From Salinispora arenicola (GTDB lineage: Bacteria > Actinomycetota > Actinomycetes > Mycobacteriales > Micromonosporaceae): a DNA stretch of 64,000 bases. Positions 33,538 through 42,933 of the stretch are shown piece after piece (within the stretch, counting starts at the first letter, position 1; each line of letters begins with the position of its first letter). Both the position numbers and the translations under genes were made by a program. The notes under the pieces are model-generated. The model ran no database searches. It was not told the DNA's origin and saw nothing but the letters and a program-made list of their open reading frames with translations. The DNA lies in assembly GCF_006716065.1 (NCBI RefSeq), contig NZ_VFOL01000001.1:2914001-2978000 (forward strand). Direction: 5' to 3'.

Positions 33538-34284
33538 TCATCGCCGCATTCCGCGCGCACCGCCGACTGGTGCGGTATCCGTCACTCCTGGTCTTCGATG
33601 ATGTCGCCGCTGGCAGGGCGTCGAGAAAGCGCCGGAAGACCGGCCAGGGAAGGCGCGGGCTGCCGTGTCCAGCGACTGCGACATGTCGTGCGGGGCGGGG
33701 ACAAACGGTCCGTCGGCCGGTGGGAGGTCGGGGATGCGTACGTCGATGTAGTCGTTCGAGGCGTTGGCCGGGTCGACCTCGTAGCACCAGCCGTCGTGCT
33801 CGCCGTCGTGGTAGGACGTGACCTCGAAGACTCGGTGGACGAGGTTCCACGAGTTCAAGGACGGCACGAGGTCGCCGGTCACGGTTGCGGTCGGCTCGCC
33901 GGTCACGATGTCGCCTGGTGTCTCCACGAAGCGAATGAAGCGCCGCAGCATCGGCCACGGTAGCGTCCCCTGGGCGGCGGCCACGTAGGCATGGGTCGCG
34001 TCTACCGGCGTGAACTGCTCGCCGTCGGGTGTCGCGTCCGGAATCACCAAAGCCAGCATGGCCACTGCGCTGGAGGTATGGCTCGACCCCGTCAGCTCAT
34101 AGGTCCACGCGTCCTCCGACAGCAGGTACATTGAGTTGACCAGGTACGTCATGCCGTTGAATGCCCACTCCTCCAACCCGGCAGGATGACAGGCCCGCCA
34201 TGCGAGGTCGAACTCGCGGCGTAGCGCTGCTGGAATACTAACGTCGAGGTATGCCCAACCGTAGGTCTCACCGGTCAATGCCAC
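33538..34284 (-). CDS. Hypothetical protein, possibly frameshifted near its 3' end
   Basis: About 248 aa from a GTG at 34284 (an ATG at 34320 is also in frame). I recognise no family. The body is well-formed protein, including EEWAFNGMTYLVNSMYLL and WCYEVDPANASNDYIDVR. After DMSQSLDTAA the frame turns Arg/Pro-rich, while the neighbouring frame reads LPWPVFRRFLDALPA, closely like LPWPMLRRFIRFV earlier in the same protein. This suggests a 1-bp shift near 33655 and an internal motif duplication. The start region overlaps the divergent membrane-protein gene. Confidence 0.6.
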   Translation of the reverse strand: MALTGETYGWAYLDVSIPAALRREFDLAWRACHPAGLEEWAFNGMTYLVNSMYLLSEDAWTYELTGSSHTSSAVAMLALVIPDATPDGEQFTPVDATHAYVAAAQGTLPWPMLRRFIRFVETPGDIVTGEPTATVTGDLVPSLNSWNLVHRVFEVTSYHDGEHDGWCYEVDPANASNDYIDVRIPDLPPADGPFVPAPHDMSQSLDTAARAFPGRSSGAFSTPCQRRHHRRPGVTDTAPVGGARGMRR

Positions 34285-35267
34285 CGCAGGCCGTGTCGGC
34301 GCCCTCCGACATCTTGACATTCGTCCTCTCCGGAGTGGCGGCTGTTCTGCTCACTCGGGCATATCTTCAGGCGACCGGCTTCCCGCAGTTCGACGCTGGA
34401 GGCCTACGCATCGCGCACGTGCTCTGGGGTGGTCTGTTGCTGACCGTCGGCTTTGGTGTCGTGCTGGTGTTCCTGGGCAGCAGGGCCCGCTTCGTTGGCG
34501 CGATTCTCGGCGGAATCGGGTTCGGGCTCTTTATCGACCAGGTCGGCAAGTTCGTCACCGCTCAAGCCGACTACTTCTACGCACCGGCGGCCGGCATCAT
34601 CTACGCGGCATTCGCCCTACTCCTGGTCATCACCCAGGCGCTCCGGGAACGGACCAGGTTGTCCCGCACGGAACGGACGGCGAACGCCCTCGACACGGTA
34701 ATTGGGGGTCTCGACAAGGGATTGTCCGATCGGCGTAGAAGCGCGGTACTGCGGCTGGTCCGCGACTGTGGTCCGGACGTGACGGAGGCGGTGGCCCGGC
34801 TGCTGGCGACCGTACCCCGGCGGGAACCATCCCTAGCCCCACTCCGGCGACCATGGGCACGACGTGCCCGGCAGGCGATGACCTGGGTGGTCAGCAGCCG
34901 GTGGATGGTCGGCTTGGTGGTGGTCTACCTGCTCGGCGAGCCGCTCGTCGTCGTGGCACGGGTCGGGGTGGAAACAGTCGTTGGAGATCTACCGAACCAG
35001 CAGGAGTGGGGTGCGGTGCTAGGGGTCGCGTCTTCCGCGCTGGCCACTGCGGTGCTCAGTATCCGCGGGGCGCTGCTGCTGCCCCGCGACGAGGTGGGCG
35101 CCTTCCGGCTGTTTAGGCTCGCAATCCTGGTGGACCTGCTGTTCGGTCAGGTATTCAGCTTTACCGTCCACCAGTTCGGGGCGCTCGTTGGGCTCGCCAT
35201 CGACCTATTCCTACTTGCGGTGATTACCGTCAAGTATCGCGAGCTTTGCCGGAATGTATCGGCGTAA
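34251..35267 (+). CDS. Membrane protein of unknown function
   Basis: 338 aa with about eight predicted membrane segments in two groups (about residues 20-150 and 215-330) separated by a soluble stretch that includes RTERTANALDTVIGGLDKGL. It has no signal peptide and no motif I can name. It is transcribed divergently from the hypothetical gene at 33538 and their 5' ends overlap, so one of the two starts is probably further inside; an ATG at 34278 is possible. No operon partner downstream. Confidence 0.75.
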   Translation: MPNRRSHRSMPPQAVSAPSDILTFVLSGVAAVLLTRAYLQATGFPQFDAGGLRIAHVLWGGLLLTVGFGVVLVFLGSRARFVGAILGGIGFGLFIDQVGKFVTAQADYFYAPAAGIIYAAFALLLVITQALRERTRLSRTERTANALDTVIGGLDKGLSDRRRSAVLRLVRDCGPDVTEAVARLLATVPRREPSLAPLRRPWARRARQAMTWVVSSRWMVGLVVVYLLGEPLVVVARVGVETVVGDLPNQQEWGAVLGVASSALATAVLSIRGALLLPRDEVGAFRLFRLAILVDLLFGQVFSFTVHQFGALVGLAIDLFLLAVITVKYRELCRNVSA

Positions 35268-35286
35268 GCCTGAGGCCTAACGGCCA

Positions 35287-35775
35287 TTGAGGAGTGCCCG
35301 AGCAGACGGTAGCGGTGGACCGGCCTCCGATTCCCGCAAGCGACGGCGTGTTGCCACCGCCGACAAGATGATCCAGGCCGCGCAGGAGAGCGATGCCGCC
35401 CTGGCCGTTCGGATCGTTGAAGTCGCAGGGCATGACCCTCGGCGAGTCGGAGCAGGTGAAGGACGACCTTACGCGGGTGCTGCGTGAAGCCGGTTCGACT
35501 CGGGTGGGGATGACTGGAACGACCTCGCAGTGTGGGCTCGTCCGCTGGAGGGGGCGATGGCGCAGGTGTCGGAGGACGAGCAGGCGTTGATGCTGTTGAT
35601 CCTCGCCGACGCAGGCCCTCAGGGCATGCAGCCGAAGGAGTTGCGGCAGTAGCTGGCCGATCAGGGTAGGCAGATGTCGCGAGACAAGCTGCATCAGATG
35701 TTGAAGGCGGCAAAGGACGCCGGCGACACGCCTCAGCCGGGTTACGGCAAGTGGGCGCGAGGACAAAAGGCATGA
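35287..35775 (+). pseudogene. Degraded coding sequence with in-frame amber stop
   Basis: Protein-like sequence continues through three frames. KMIQAAQESDAALAVRIVE is in one frame, then EQVKDDLTRVLREAG in another. From 35512 a third frame runs with a TAG at 35650-35652 in the middle (PKELRQ-stop-LADQGRQMSRDKLHQ) and a final TGA at 35773. The family is unknown; the last part resembles a small regulatory or replication-associated protein of mobile elements. At least two frameshifts and one nonsense change make it non-functional. Confidence 0.6.
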
Positions 35776-35831
35776 GGTCCGCGAATCGGCCGGCGAATTG
35801 GGCACCACCAACGGAGTGGCGACAAACGCCC

Positions 35832-35996
35832 GAAACCGGTGGCGGCATTCACGTGACTGACGGCGGAAGACTGACCGCGAGGCACAGTACCGTTACTCGC
35901 AGTATCGCAAACGCAAATGGTGGCGGCATTTATAGCACCGGCGTATTGACGGTCGAGCACACCACAGTCAGTCGCAATGCTGCCGATAGCAGCAGC
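35832..35996 (+). pseudogene. Fragment of a beta-helix repeat protein
   Basis: About 55 residues with two turns of the repeat seen in the three secreted proteins at 40472, 47720 and 49606 (GGGIHVTDGGRL, then STVTRS, GGGIYSTGVL, TVSRN). It has neither signal peptide nor C-terminal end and breaks off abruptly near 35990 into an unrelated frame, so it is a cut-out piece left by recombination. Confidence 0.7.
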
Positions 35997-36483
35997 GACG
36001 TTCCTGCCGAAGGTCGCCGAGATCCACCAGCGCGCCGCCGAAATCCATCGCGAACAGCGCCGTGCCCTACGGGAGGCCGAGGAACGCGAGGCCATCGAGG
36101 CGTACGCGGCAACCGCTGGCCCCTCACCGACCGGTCCCGCCCATATCCAAGAGTTCGTCGGCCAGGTCCGCTCTGCCGTCCCCGTCGGTGACCGCGAAGC
36201 ATTCGCTTCCCGCCGCGTGGCGTGGGAGCGGGATCGCCGCCACCACCAACGGCAAGCCAACGCCGAGGCAACCCTGCCCACAACCATCGATGAGACCCAT
36301 ACCGGAGTGGTGCGCCGGAACAGCAGTTCCCTCTCGCCGAGCAGATTGCTCGGCACCCACTCCCACACGAGCACTACGTGGATGCTTGCTCTCACCCCTG
36401 CTTCGCCCAGGTTGACCGCTCGGCTGCTGATCATGCCAGCCGAGCCGAGAGCCGCGGGCCCCAGGAGACCACGCCATGAGTAG
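35977..36483 (+). pseudogene. Fragment of a mobile-element transfer-type protein
   Basis: 168 codons. The first two thirds are charged and helical (VAEIHQRAAEIHREQRRALR, then EEREAIEAYAATAG), the style of the linker regions of actinomycete relaxase or helicase proteins. After about residue 110 the frame becomes Ser/Arg/Pro-rich and probably is not coding. The start falls inside the beta-helix fragment, so this is a junction between two unrelated broken genes. The family suggestion is weak. Confidence 0.35.
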
Positions 36484-36650
36484 CGGTTGGCAGGGCGGCA
36501 GCACCAGCGCGGCGCGTGGCGGTGAGAGGGCAATCAGAACCGTTCTCACGGAGTCCAAGTGGGACGAGCGCACCGGATAGGAGAGCCGATGCCGATGACC
36601 GCCCACGTCGACACCGTCCGCACCACCGCGCGAGCCTCTTGAGGAGCACC

Positions 36651-37295
36651 GTGACCTCCCCGCACCACTTGCACGCCACCGCCGCCGCCTGGTCCCTGAA
36701 ATCGGTGCTCGAGCACCTCGCTCAGCTAGCCGAGGTCGGGGCCGCTCACATCGCTGCCGAAACCCTGGAGGCCCCCACCCTGCTGCGCTCCCCGGCCACG
36801 GGCCGCCGCCACGCCCTCGGCGGCGATACCTCCAGCCTGGCCGCAGCCACCGACCCCCAACCGGCCCGACGCAACCGGTGGGCGGACATGCACACCCGCA
36901 GCCATCGCAGACTCGGCTGGCTCGCCGACCAACTCCCCACCCCCGCTGGCCCGGACGGGTGGTGGCGGATCTACGACACCATCCCCCGCCTCCAGCCCGG
37001 CACCGCCGCCGTCATCACCCGGCATCTGGCCGACGAAGACACGTGCGTTCGCACCGCCGTTGGCTGCGGACCGCAGCGGGAGCTGCTTCGCGGAGTCGAG
37101 TGCCCGGCCTGCCGCCGCCGCGACGTCTATGTGCAGACCAGCGGACCGCAGGAGGCCTGGACGGTGGTGTGCACCGCTGACTGCCGGTGCCTCGGCCTGG
37201 GTTGCCGATGCCGCGCCAGCGGGGCGGTTGAGGGCGTCGCGCACATTTGGCCCCGACATGCCATCGTCACCGACACAGCCATGACCGCCGCATGA
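36651..37295 (+). CDS. Hypothetical protein with cysteine-rich (zinc-ribbon-like) C terminus
   Basis: 214 aa from a GTG at 36651, chosen because GAGGAG lies 5 bp upstream; the frame is open further back but without a site. The N-terminal half is helical. The C-terminal third holds CPAC, then CTADC and CLGLGC pairs, which could bind zinc. Proteins of this build are common in actinomycete prophage and plasmid segments, but I cannot name the family. No obvious operon partner. Confidence 0.65.
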   Translation: MTSPHHLHATAAAWSLKSVLEHLAQLAEVGAAHIAAETLEAPTLLRSPATGRRHALGGDTSSLAAATDPQPARRNRWADMHTRSHRRLGWLADQLPTPAGPDGWWRIYDTIPRLQPGTAAVITRHLADEDTCVRTAVGCGPQRELLRGVECPACRRRDVYVQTSGPQEAWTVVCTADCRCLGLGCRCRASGAVEGVAHIWPRHAIVTDTAMTAA

Positions 37296-37329
37296 GCATT
37301 CGCCGTCGGTCGCCATGCCCGCCGGATGG

Positions 37330-37442
37330 CACCGCCGCCGACTCACGTCCACCGTAGTGCTGCTGTCGGTGGTGTTTTCGCTGTCGAGCTGACCAGAGGA
37401 ATTGTTGCCTCGGGCGAGGACGGTGGACCCAGGCCCAGTCAC
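37330..37442 (-). pseudogene. RCC1-repeat fragment
   Basis: On the minus strand about 30 residues read VLARGNNSSGQLDSENTTDS followed by STTVDVS, a recognisable though altered RCC1 repeat (the usual form has WGxNxxGQLGxGTxxxxxxPVxV). The same kind of repeat occurs once in the next minus-strand gene, which begins downstream of it in plus coordinates. This is a stray repeat of a once longer or duplicated surface protein. Confidence 0.5.
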
Positions 37443-37508
37443 GGTCAGCCCGCTGACAGAGTCCCCGCATCATTCATCTTCCTTCTCAGCAGTACCGGTA
37501 CAGGCCCT

Positions 37509-38222
37509 TCACCGCAGGTGGCGTGGTGCCGGCCGGCGTCGGCGCGCGGCGTAGATGAGGGTGGTGCCGGCCAGGATGGACAGGGTGGCGGCTCCGGTGG
37601 TGGTGAGGGTGGGGCCGGTGATGGGTAGGTCGGGGTTGATGGTGATGGTGGTGGGTGGGGATTGGCTGTTGGGGCAGGTGTTGGTGCTGGTGTGGTGGGC
37701 GGTGAGGGTGTGGGTGCCGGTGGGCAGTGTGGTGGTGTGGGTGGCGCTGGTGGTTAGGGGCACGGTGGCCAGGGTTTCGCCGTTGGTGCGGAGGGTGATG
37801 GTTCCGGTGGGGGTGTCGACGTTGCAGGTGACGGTGGCGGTGAGGGTGATGTCCTGATCCGCTGTGGGGTTGGCTGGGGTGACCTGCAGTGTCGTGGCGG
37901 ACGTCGGCGGTGGTGCGACCAGGGCCATACTGTGGCCGCCGCCGGCCAAGGTGGTAATTGTGGTGCCCGGGGGCAGGTTGACCTTGACGGGTGTGCTTCT
38001 GTTGGTGGTGGTCCCGTCGCCCAACTCGCCTTCGTTGTTTTCGCCCCAGGCCGGGACAGTGCTCGACCCGGCACCGGAGGATGCCAGCCCCGCCTGCGCG
38101 ACCACAGGCCACACACCGGCGACCTGCGTGACCATCACCGCCAGCACCAGAAAGAACCAGCCGACAATGGCCCGACCTACCCGGCCCGCGCCGCGGCCTG
38201 CACATCGGCAGAATCTCTGCAT
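37509..38222 (-). CDS. Secreted RCC1/Ig-like surface protein with LPxTG-type anchor
   Basis: 237 aa. The ATG at 38222 follows GGAGGTAGG. N-terminal signal peptide (VGWFFLVLAVMVTQVAG); one RCC1 repeat (VPAWGENNEGELGDGTTTNR); a Thr-rich Ig-like domain of about 85 residues; then LPITG, a hydrophobic segment and RRRR, the layout of a sortase substrate. It is probably exported and bound to the cell wall. RCC1 domains normally need about seven repeats for a propeller, so having one suggests deletion; a stray repeat lies at 37330. No sortase gene is in the window. Confidence 0.75.
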   Translation of the reverse strand: MQRFCRCAGRGAGRVGRAIVGWFFLVLAVMVTQVAGVWPVVAQAGLASSGAGSSTVPAWGENNEGELGDGTTTNRSTPVKVNLPPGTTITTLAGGGHSMALVAPPPTSATTLQVTPANPTADQDITLTATVTCNVDTPTGTITLRTNGETLATVPLTTSATHTTTLPTGTHTLTAHHTSTNTCPNSQSPPTTITINPDLPITGPTLTTTGAATLSILAGTTLIYAARRRRPAPRHLR

Positions 38223-38282
38223 CGTTCCTACCTCCACGCAGGCAAGCACCGCCAATAGGACAAGCGCAATTGTCAACTACCT

Positions 38283-38778
38283 ATCCCGCGTGGATGCAGA
38301 GAAACGCGCTTAAGCGGACATTCAGCCAATACCGCCGGCCGACCCCCGACCCCGAAACGGCGGCCGAGGGGGCGTTCAGTCATCCCGCGTCAGCCGACCT
38401 TCCGCACGATGGCAAGGCCGAACTCGTGAACGCTTAGGGACACCCGCTCGCGGTACCGCCCATTTCACGTTCGGCCACGTCCAGCACCCGCAGCATCGCC
38501 GCTACCAGCGACGGCAGTGACGCCGAACTGGTGTCCGGCAGTCGCCCTCGGTTGCCCACTGCGTAGCCAGGAACTGAACGCCACAGCGGCCGGCGGGATC
38601 GGCGACATGCCGCCCGCAGCGGTTCGCCGGAGGCCAGCCGATCTGGTGCTGTCCGCCAACGCCGGAGCGGTAGCCGTCGGCCTGGGTGGACGGGTCGGCG
38701 GTGCACCGGGATCGGTCGCACCAGGCGGGGTGCTCGGTGGTTGGCGCGTAGCAACGCCCACAACAACCCGAAGCACTG
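38283..38778. other. Region without a confident gene
   Basis: About 500 bp. A minus-strand frame ending at 38434 reads like a real C terminus for about 40 residues (SLPSLVAAMLRVLDVAEREM) but is Arg-rich before that; it may be the end of a decayed gene. Nothing else is supported. Confidence 0.35.
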
Positions 38779-40326
38779 CTAAGGTCCGGGGTTCGCCGTG
38801 TGTCGGGCTCTGTGGGTGCGGGGCCAGATCCAACCAGCCAGCACCGTGCCCGCCACCGCGATCACACCACCGAGGATGAGGGCGGTCGAAACTCCGTCCG
38901 TGAACGCCTGGTTGTAGACACCGACGACGAGGGACCGTTCGTTTGCCGGCAGTTTGTCGAGGATGGCGCTCGCGGTCTGGGAGTTGGTCAGTGCGTTGAC
39001 GACCTGGTTGGATTCCGCTTCGGTGAGTCCGGCCGCGGTGCTGACCGGTGCGGCCTCGGCGCGGCCGAAGCGGGTTGTCGCCGTGGTCAGGAGGACGACG
39101 CCGAGTGCGCCACCCAACATGCTGCTGCTCCTGTACGCCCCGGACGCGGCGCCGGCGAGGGAGGCCGGTGGACCTCCGACATCGGTGTCGGCCACGGGCA
39201 CGGACAGCAGGCCCAGCCCGGCGCCGATGATGAGCAGGCCCAGGATCACTGCCAGGACGGACAGGGAGGGCAGCAGGGCGCTGATGGCGAAACCGCCGAG
39301 ACCGACCAGGACGAGGCCCCAGAGCGAGGGGGAGCGGGCGTTGTGTCGGGTGACCAGCCGCGCTCCGACAGTGTTGAACCCCAGGATCGTTCCGGCGGCG
39401 GGGATCAGCAGCAGGCCGGCCACGAACGCGGTGTAGCCGCGGACGTCCTGCAGGTAGAGGGACAGCACGAACAGCGTGCCGGCGAAGGACATGCTCATCG
39501 CCAGGTTGACGATGAGAGCGGCGGTGAAGCTGCGGGTGCGGAACAGCCGCAGATCCACCAGCGGATCAGCGGCCTTTGTCTCGATGAACACGAACGCTGC
39601 GCCGAGTACCGGCGTCGCGGCGAACAAAACGATGATCAAAGGATCGTTGAAGCCGACCTGCTGGCTCTCGGTCAACGCGAAGAGCAGACACAGCGCTGCT
39701 CCGGCGCCGGTGGCCAGCCCGACCAGGTCGACCCGCCCGCGGCGCCTGCTTGCCTTGGGTGCGTATCGGCTGGTTATCACGTACACGACAAGCACCACCG
39801 GCGCGGTGAGCCAGAACAGCGACCGCCAGCCCAACAGGGTGGTGAGTCCTCCGCCGATGGCGGGCCCGACCGCCTGCCCCGCCCAGGTGGTCGCTGCCCA
39901 TGCGGCGAATGCCGACGGCTGCCTGGCCCGGTCGAACAGCGCCGGGATCATGGCTAGCGAGGCGGGCAGGATGAGTGCGCTGCCGACGCCCATCATCGCC
40001 CGACCGGCGACCAGGCCGGCGAGGTTGGGTGTGAACGCGGTCGCCGAGGTGGCAACACCGAAGATCAGCAGGCCGAGGAGCAGCATCTGTCGGTGGCCGT
40101 AGAGGTCGGTGAGGCGTCCGCCGGCCAGTAGGAGTGTGCCGCAGGCGATACTCAGGGCGTTGTTCGCCCGCTGCATGTCGGTCAGGTTGACGCTCAACTC
40201 GGTGGCGATCGTCGGTAGCGCCACGCCCAGGTTGGAGAACGCGAGCCATACCAGGGTGGCAGCGGTACACAGGCCGACCAGGGCGGCCCGTCGCGACGGC
40301 GATGACCGACCAGGCCGGGAGTACAT
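38779..40326 (-). CDS. MFS transporter, DHA2 (14-helix) drug-efflux type
   Basis: 515 aa with about 14 membrane helices. The N-terminal half has the motif A-like GGRLTDLYGHRQ between helices 2 and 3 and the motif C-like GQAVGPAIGG. The length and a large C-terminal periplasmic loop (about residues 415-475) fit proton-driven multidrug efflux pumps such as QacA/EmrB relatives. It stands alone, with no adjacent TetR gene. The start ATG at 40326 has no clear ribosome site and a TATATTG element 8-14 bp upstream, consistent with a leaderless message. It could export an antibiotic, but nothing ties it to the biosynthetic cluster. Confidence 0.92.
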   Translation of the reverse strand: MYSRPGRSSPSRRAALVGLCTAATLVWLAFSNLGVALPTIATELSVNLTDMQRANNALSIACGTLLLAGGRLTDLYGHRQMLLLGLLIFGVATSATAFTPNLAGLVAGRAMMGVGSALILPASLAMIPALFDRARQPSAFAAWAATTWAGQAVGPAIGGGLTTLLGWRSLFWLTAPVVLVVYVITSRYAPKASRRRGRVDLVGLATGAGAALCLLFALTESQQVGFNDPLIIVLFAATPVLGAAFVFIETKAADPLVDLRLFRTRSFTAALIVNLAMSMSFAGTLFVLSLYLQDVRGYTAFVAGLLLIPAAGTILGFNTVGARLVTRHNARSPSLWGLVLVGLGGFAISALLPSLSVLAVILGLLIIGAGLGLLSVPVADTDVGGPPASLAGAASGAYRSSSMLGGALGVVLLTTATTRFGRAEAAPVSTAAGLTEAESNQVVNALTNSQTASAILDKLPANERSLVVGVYNQAFTDGVSTALILGGVIAVAGTVLAGWIWPRTHRARHTANPGP

Positions 40327-40471
40327 GATCGGACAATATAGGAGAATTCACTAGCCTGCGCTCTGGCGGGTGTCGGCACCACCCCCCACCTCGGAAGACG
40401 GCCGCCGGGGTGCTCACCACCGGCTCATCGCCGGACTCGGCAGGCCCACCTGCCGCCCTGCCAGGTGCCGT

Positions 40472-41626
40472 TCACGGGATGGTTCCTCTCGGACCGCCGG
40501 TAGTCGGACCTTTCGGCCGGGCCCTTCGGCGAGGATGCACAGCAACGACGGGTGTCAGTGGCATGTTGGCCACAACCAGTACGGTGCGATGGGCCCGTGT
40601 GGATGGGTGGAGGTCCAGGTGGTCAAACGAGTCACGGCCTCGGTCGCCGGAGTTGGCCAACACGCCACCAACGGCAGGAGCGGTGTTGCCGGTGACCTGC
40701 GTCTTTGTGACCGTTCCGGCTCCACCAAACAGCTCCAGGCCGCCAGCGCTGGTCTGACTGTGATTAGCGGTGATTCGGCTGTGGTCGACCAGCAACGTGC
40801 CCTGAGTGCTGTGGATGCCTCCGCCAGAGGCGCCGCTGACGTTGGCGGTGATGTGGGATGCGGTGACGGTGAGCAGGCCGGTGCTCCAGATGCCGCCGCC
40901 GTTAGTGCCCGAGGTGTTTTCGGCTGACGGTGGAGTCTTTGATCCGGGTGGTGCCGTTGTTGGCGATGCCGCCGCCGTTTCCGCCGGTGATGTTGCGGGT
41001 GACGGTGCTGTGGTGGAGGTGGAGTGTTCCGCCGGGGTCGACCAGGATTGCTCCGCCGTCGCCGTCGGTCTGTCCGCCGGTGATTTGAGGTGGTTGAGGG
41101 TGAGGTCGCCGCCGGTGCCGACGGTGACGATGCGGAACTGGTCCACACCGGCGGCGCGTGTGATGGTGGTGTGTGTGCCGCCGTTGAGGGTGATGGGGGC
41201 GGTGATGGTGGGTAGGCCGTTGCTGTCGTCGATGTCGGCGGTGAGCAGGTAGGTGCATTTTTTGGCGAGGTCGAGCACGGTGCCGCCGCGGGCGTTGGCC
41301 AGGGTGATCGCGGCGATGAGTTTGTCCGCGTCGCAGGGGACCGGAATGCCCTTCAGTTTCTTCCTGCTTCTGTCGTCATGCCCACCGCGGTTGTCGTCGC
41401 GGTGGTCGCCCCCATGAGACTGGCCTGGTTTCTCAAGGCGACCGTCGGCGGCGAGGGTGCGTCCGACGGCGTCGGCGGTCGGGGCGGTGGCGAGGCCGAT
41501 GGTGGTGAGGGCCAGGCCGGTCACGCCGGCCAGCCCGATGGCCCACCACCGCCGCCGTGACCTCGCCCGGTGCCCGTGACCAGGGTGACCCGGTTCGGGC
41601 TCCTGGATATGGTCCTGCTGGTTCAT
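40472..41626 (-). pseudogene. Secreted beta-helix protein with two compensating frameshifts
   Basis: The N-terminal signal peptide (WWAIGLAGVTGLALTTIG) and domain (IPVCDADKLIAAITLANA-like, then TYLLTADIDD) match the intact paralogue at 47720. After GGDLTLNH the repeat pattern leaves this frame: an apparent 1-bp deletion near the run at 41084-41086 moves it to the neighbouring frame, where ITGGQTDGDGGAILVDPGG and STVTRN follow. An extra base in the T-run at 40917-40920 restores the first frame (NTSGTNGGGIWSTG). Between them about 55 residues would be wrong. The C-terminal end also lacks the conserved Cys-containing tail. Probably an inactive copy. Confidence 0.75.
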
Positions 41627-41828
41627 CGCGGTGTCGGTGTCCTTCGTCGTGAACGACGAGGAGCCGCCAACGCCGGAGGGCGGACCGGGCGGTGTTCCTC
41701 GGCTACCGAGCGGGCGCTGGGAGCCCCTCGCGCGCTAGACCGACACCGAACCCAGGAATCCACAGATGCGAAGAAAATGCCTGAATCGGGTGGGTGGCCG
41801 GGGTGCGCTCCGGCCACCCGGACCGGTG

Positions 41829-42701
41829 TCAGGTCGCCTTGGCGAGAACCTCGAACCTGTCGTCGGTGAGCTGCACCTCGGCGCTGGCGAGATTCTCCTC
41901 CAGGTGCGCCACGGACGACGTACCCGGAATGGGCAGCATGACCGGCGAGCGCCGTAGCAGCCAGGCGAGGGCGAGTTGCGCGGGCGTCGCGCCGTATTCG
42001 GCGCTGATCGCTGCGAGTGGACCGCCAGGGCGAGCGAGGTCACCCGTTGCTATCGGGTACCAGGGAATGAACCCGAGGTCGTGGCGCTCGCAGTACTCCA
42101 GCACCGGCTCGGCGTCACGGTTGCTCAGGTTGTAGAGGTTCTGCACGGTGGCGATCGGGGTGACTTCTCGCGCTGCCTCGATCTGCTCGACGGTCACCTC
42201 GGAGAGGCCGATCTGCCCGATCTTGCCTTCCTGTTGGAGCTGAACCAGCTCGCCGAGCTGATCCTCGAGGGGTACTGCCGGGTCGATGCGGTGCAGCTGG
42301 TACAGCGGGATGCAGTCCAGGCTGAGGTAGCGAAGGCTCATCTCGCACTGCTGACGTAGGTACCTCGGAAGGCCCAGCGACTTCCAGTCGTTCGGTCCGC
42401 CCCGGACCAGCCCCGCCTTGCTCGCGATGACCAGGTCGTCGGGGTACGGGTGCAGCGCCTCCTTGATCAGCATCTCACAGACGAACGGCCCGTACGAGTC
42501 AGCGGTGTCGATGAAGGTGACTCCCAGCTCGACGGCCCGCCGGAGCACCCGGACCGCCTTCGCCGGGTCGTCCGGCATGTCCCACACGCCCGGACCGGCG
42601 AGCTGCATGGACCCGTACCCGAGGCGGTCGACCGGGAGCACCCCACCGATCCGGTACGTGCCGGAAGCCTTGACCGGCTGGTCGCTGGTACGACGTGCCA
42701 T
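41829..42701 (-). CDS. Aldo/keto reductase
   Basis: 290 aa. TIM-barrel AKR with the catalytic tetrad visible: Asp and Tyr in FIDTADSYGPF, Lys in VIASKAG, His in YQLHRID; the C-terminal cofactor loop is IPGTSSVAHLEENL. It reduces carbonyls with NADPH. The ATG at 42701 has GAGGGGA 8 bp upstream. It is followed on the same strand by nothing and preceded by an XRE-cupin regulator, which may control it. The substrate is unknown; this subfamily often handles sugar aldehydes or toxic carbonyls. Confidence 0.92.
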   Translation of the reverse strand: MARRTSDQPVKASGTYRIGGVLPVDRLGYGSMQLAGPGVWDMPDDPAKAVRVLRRAVELGVTFIDTADSYGPFVCEMLIKEALHPYPDDLVIASKAGLVRGGPNDWKSLGLPRYLRQQCEMSLRYLSLDCIPLYQLHRIDPAVPLEDQLGELVQLQQEGKIGQIGLSEVTVEQIEAAREVTPIATVQNLYNLSNRDAEPVLEYCERHDLGFIPWYPIATGDLARPGGPLAAISAEYGATPAQLALAWLLRRSPVMLPIPGTSSVAHLEENLASAEVQLTDDRFEVLAKAT

Positions 42702-42933
42702 GGACACATCCCCTCGTCTGTCGGCGGGCCGATGGTAGGCCGCCCATTCGGTCGCCCTTACCCGCTGCCACTGGGGTCACTCGCCCCGCGCTCGTTCGTC
42801 GCCCACCGCCGGCGCCTTCGGGCTGCCGGTCCTCCGGCGCCGGCGAGTCGGTGGGTCCTTCGGTGGGAGCGAGTCGCTGGGCCTGCGGTGTGGGCGCACT
42901 CGGCGGGCCCTTGTCGCGGGGCGGGTCGGACGA

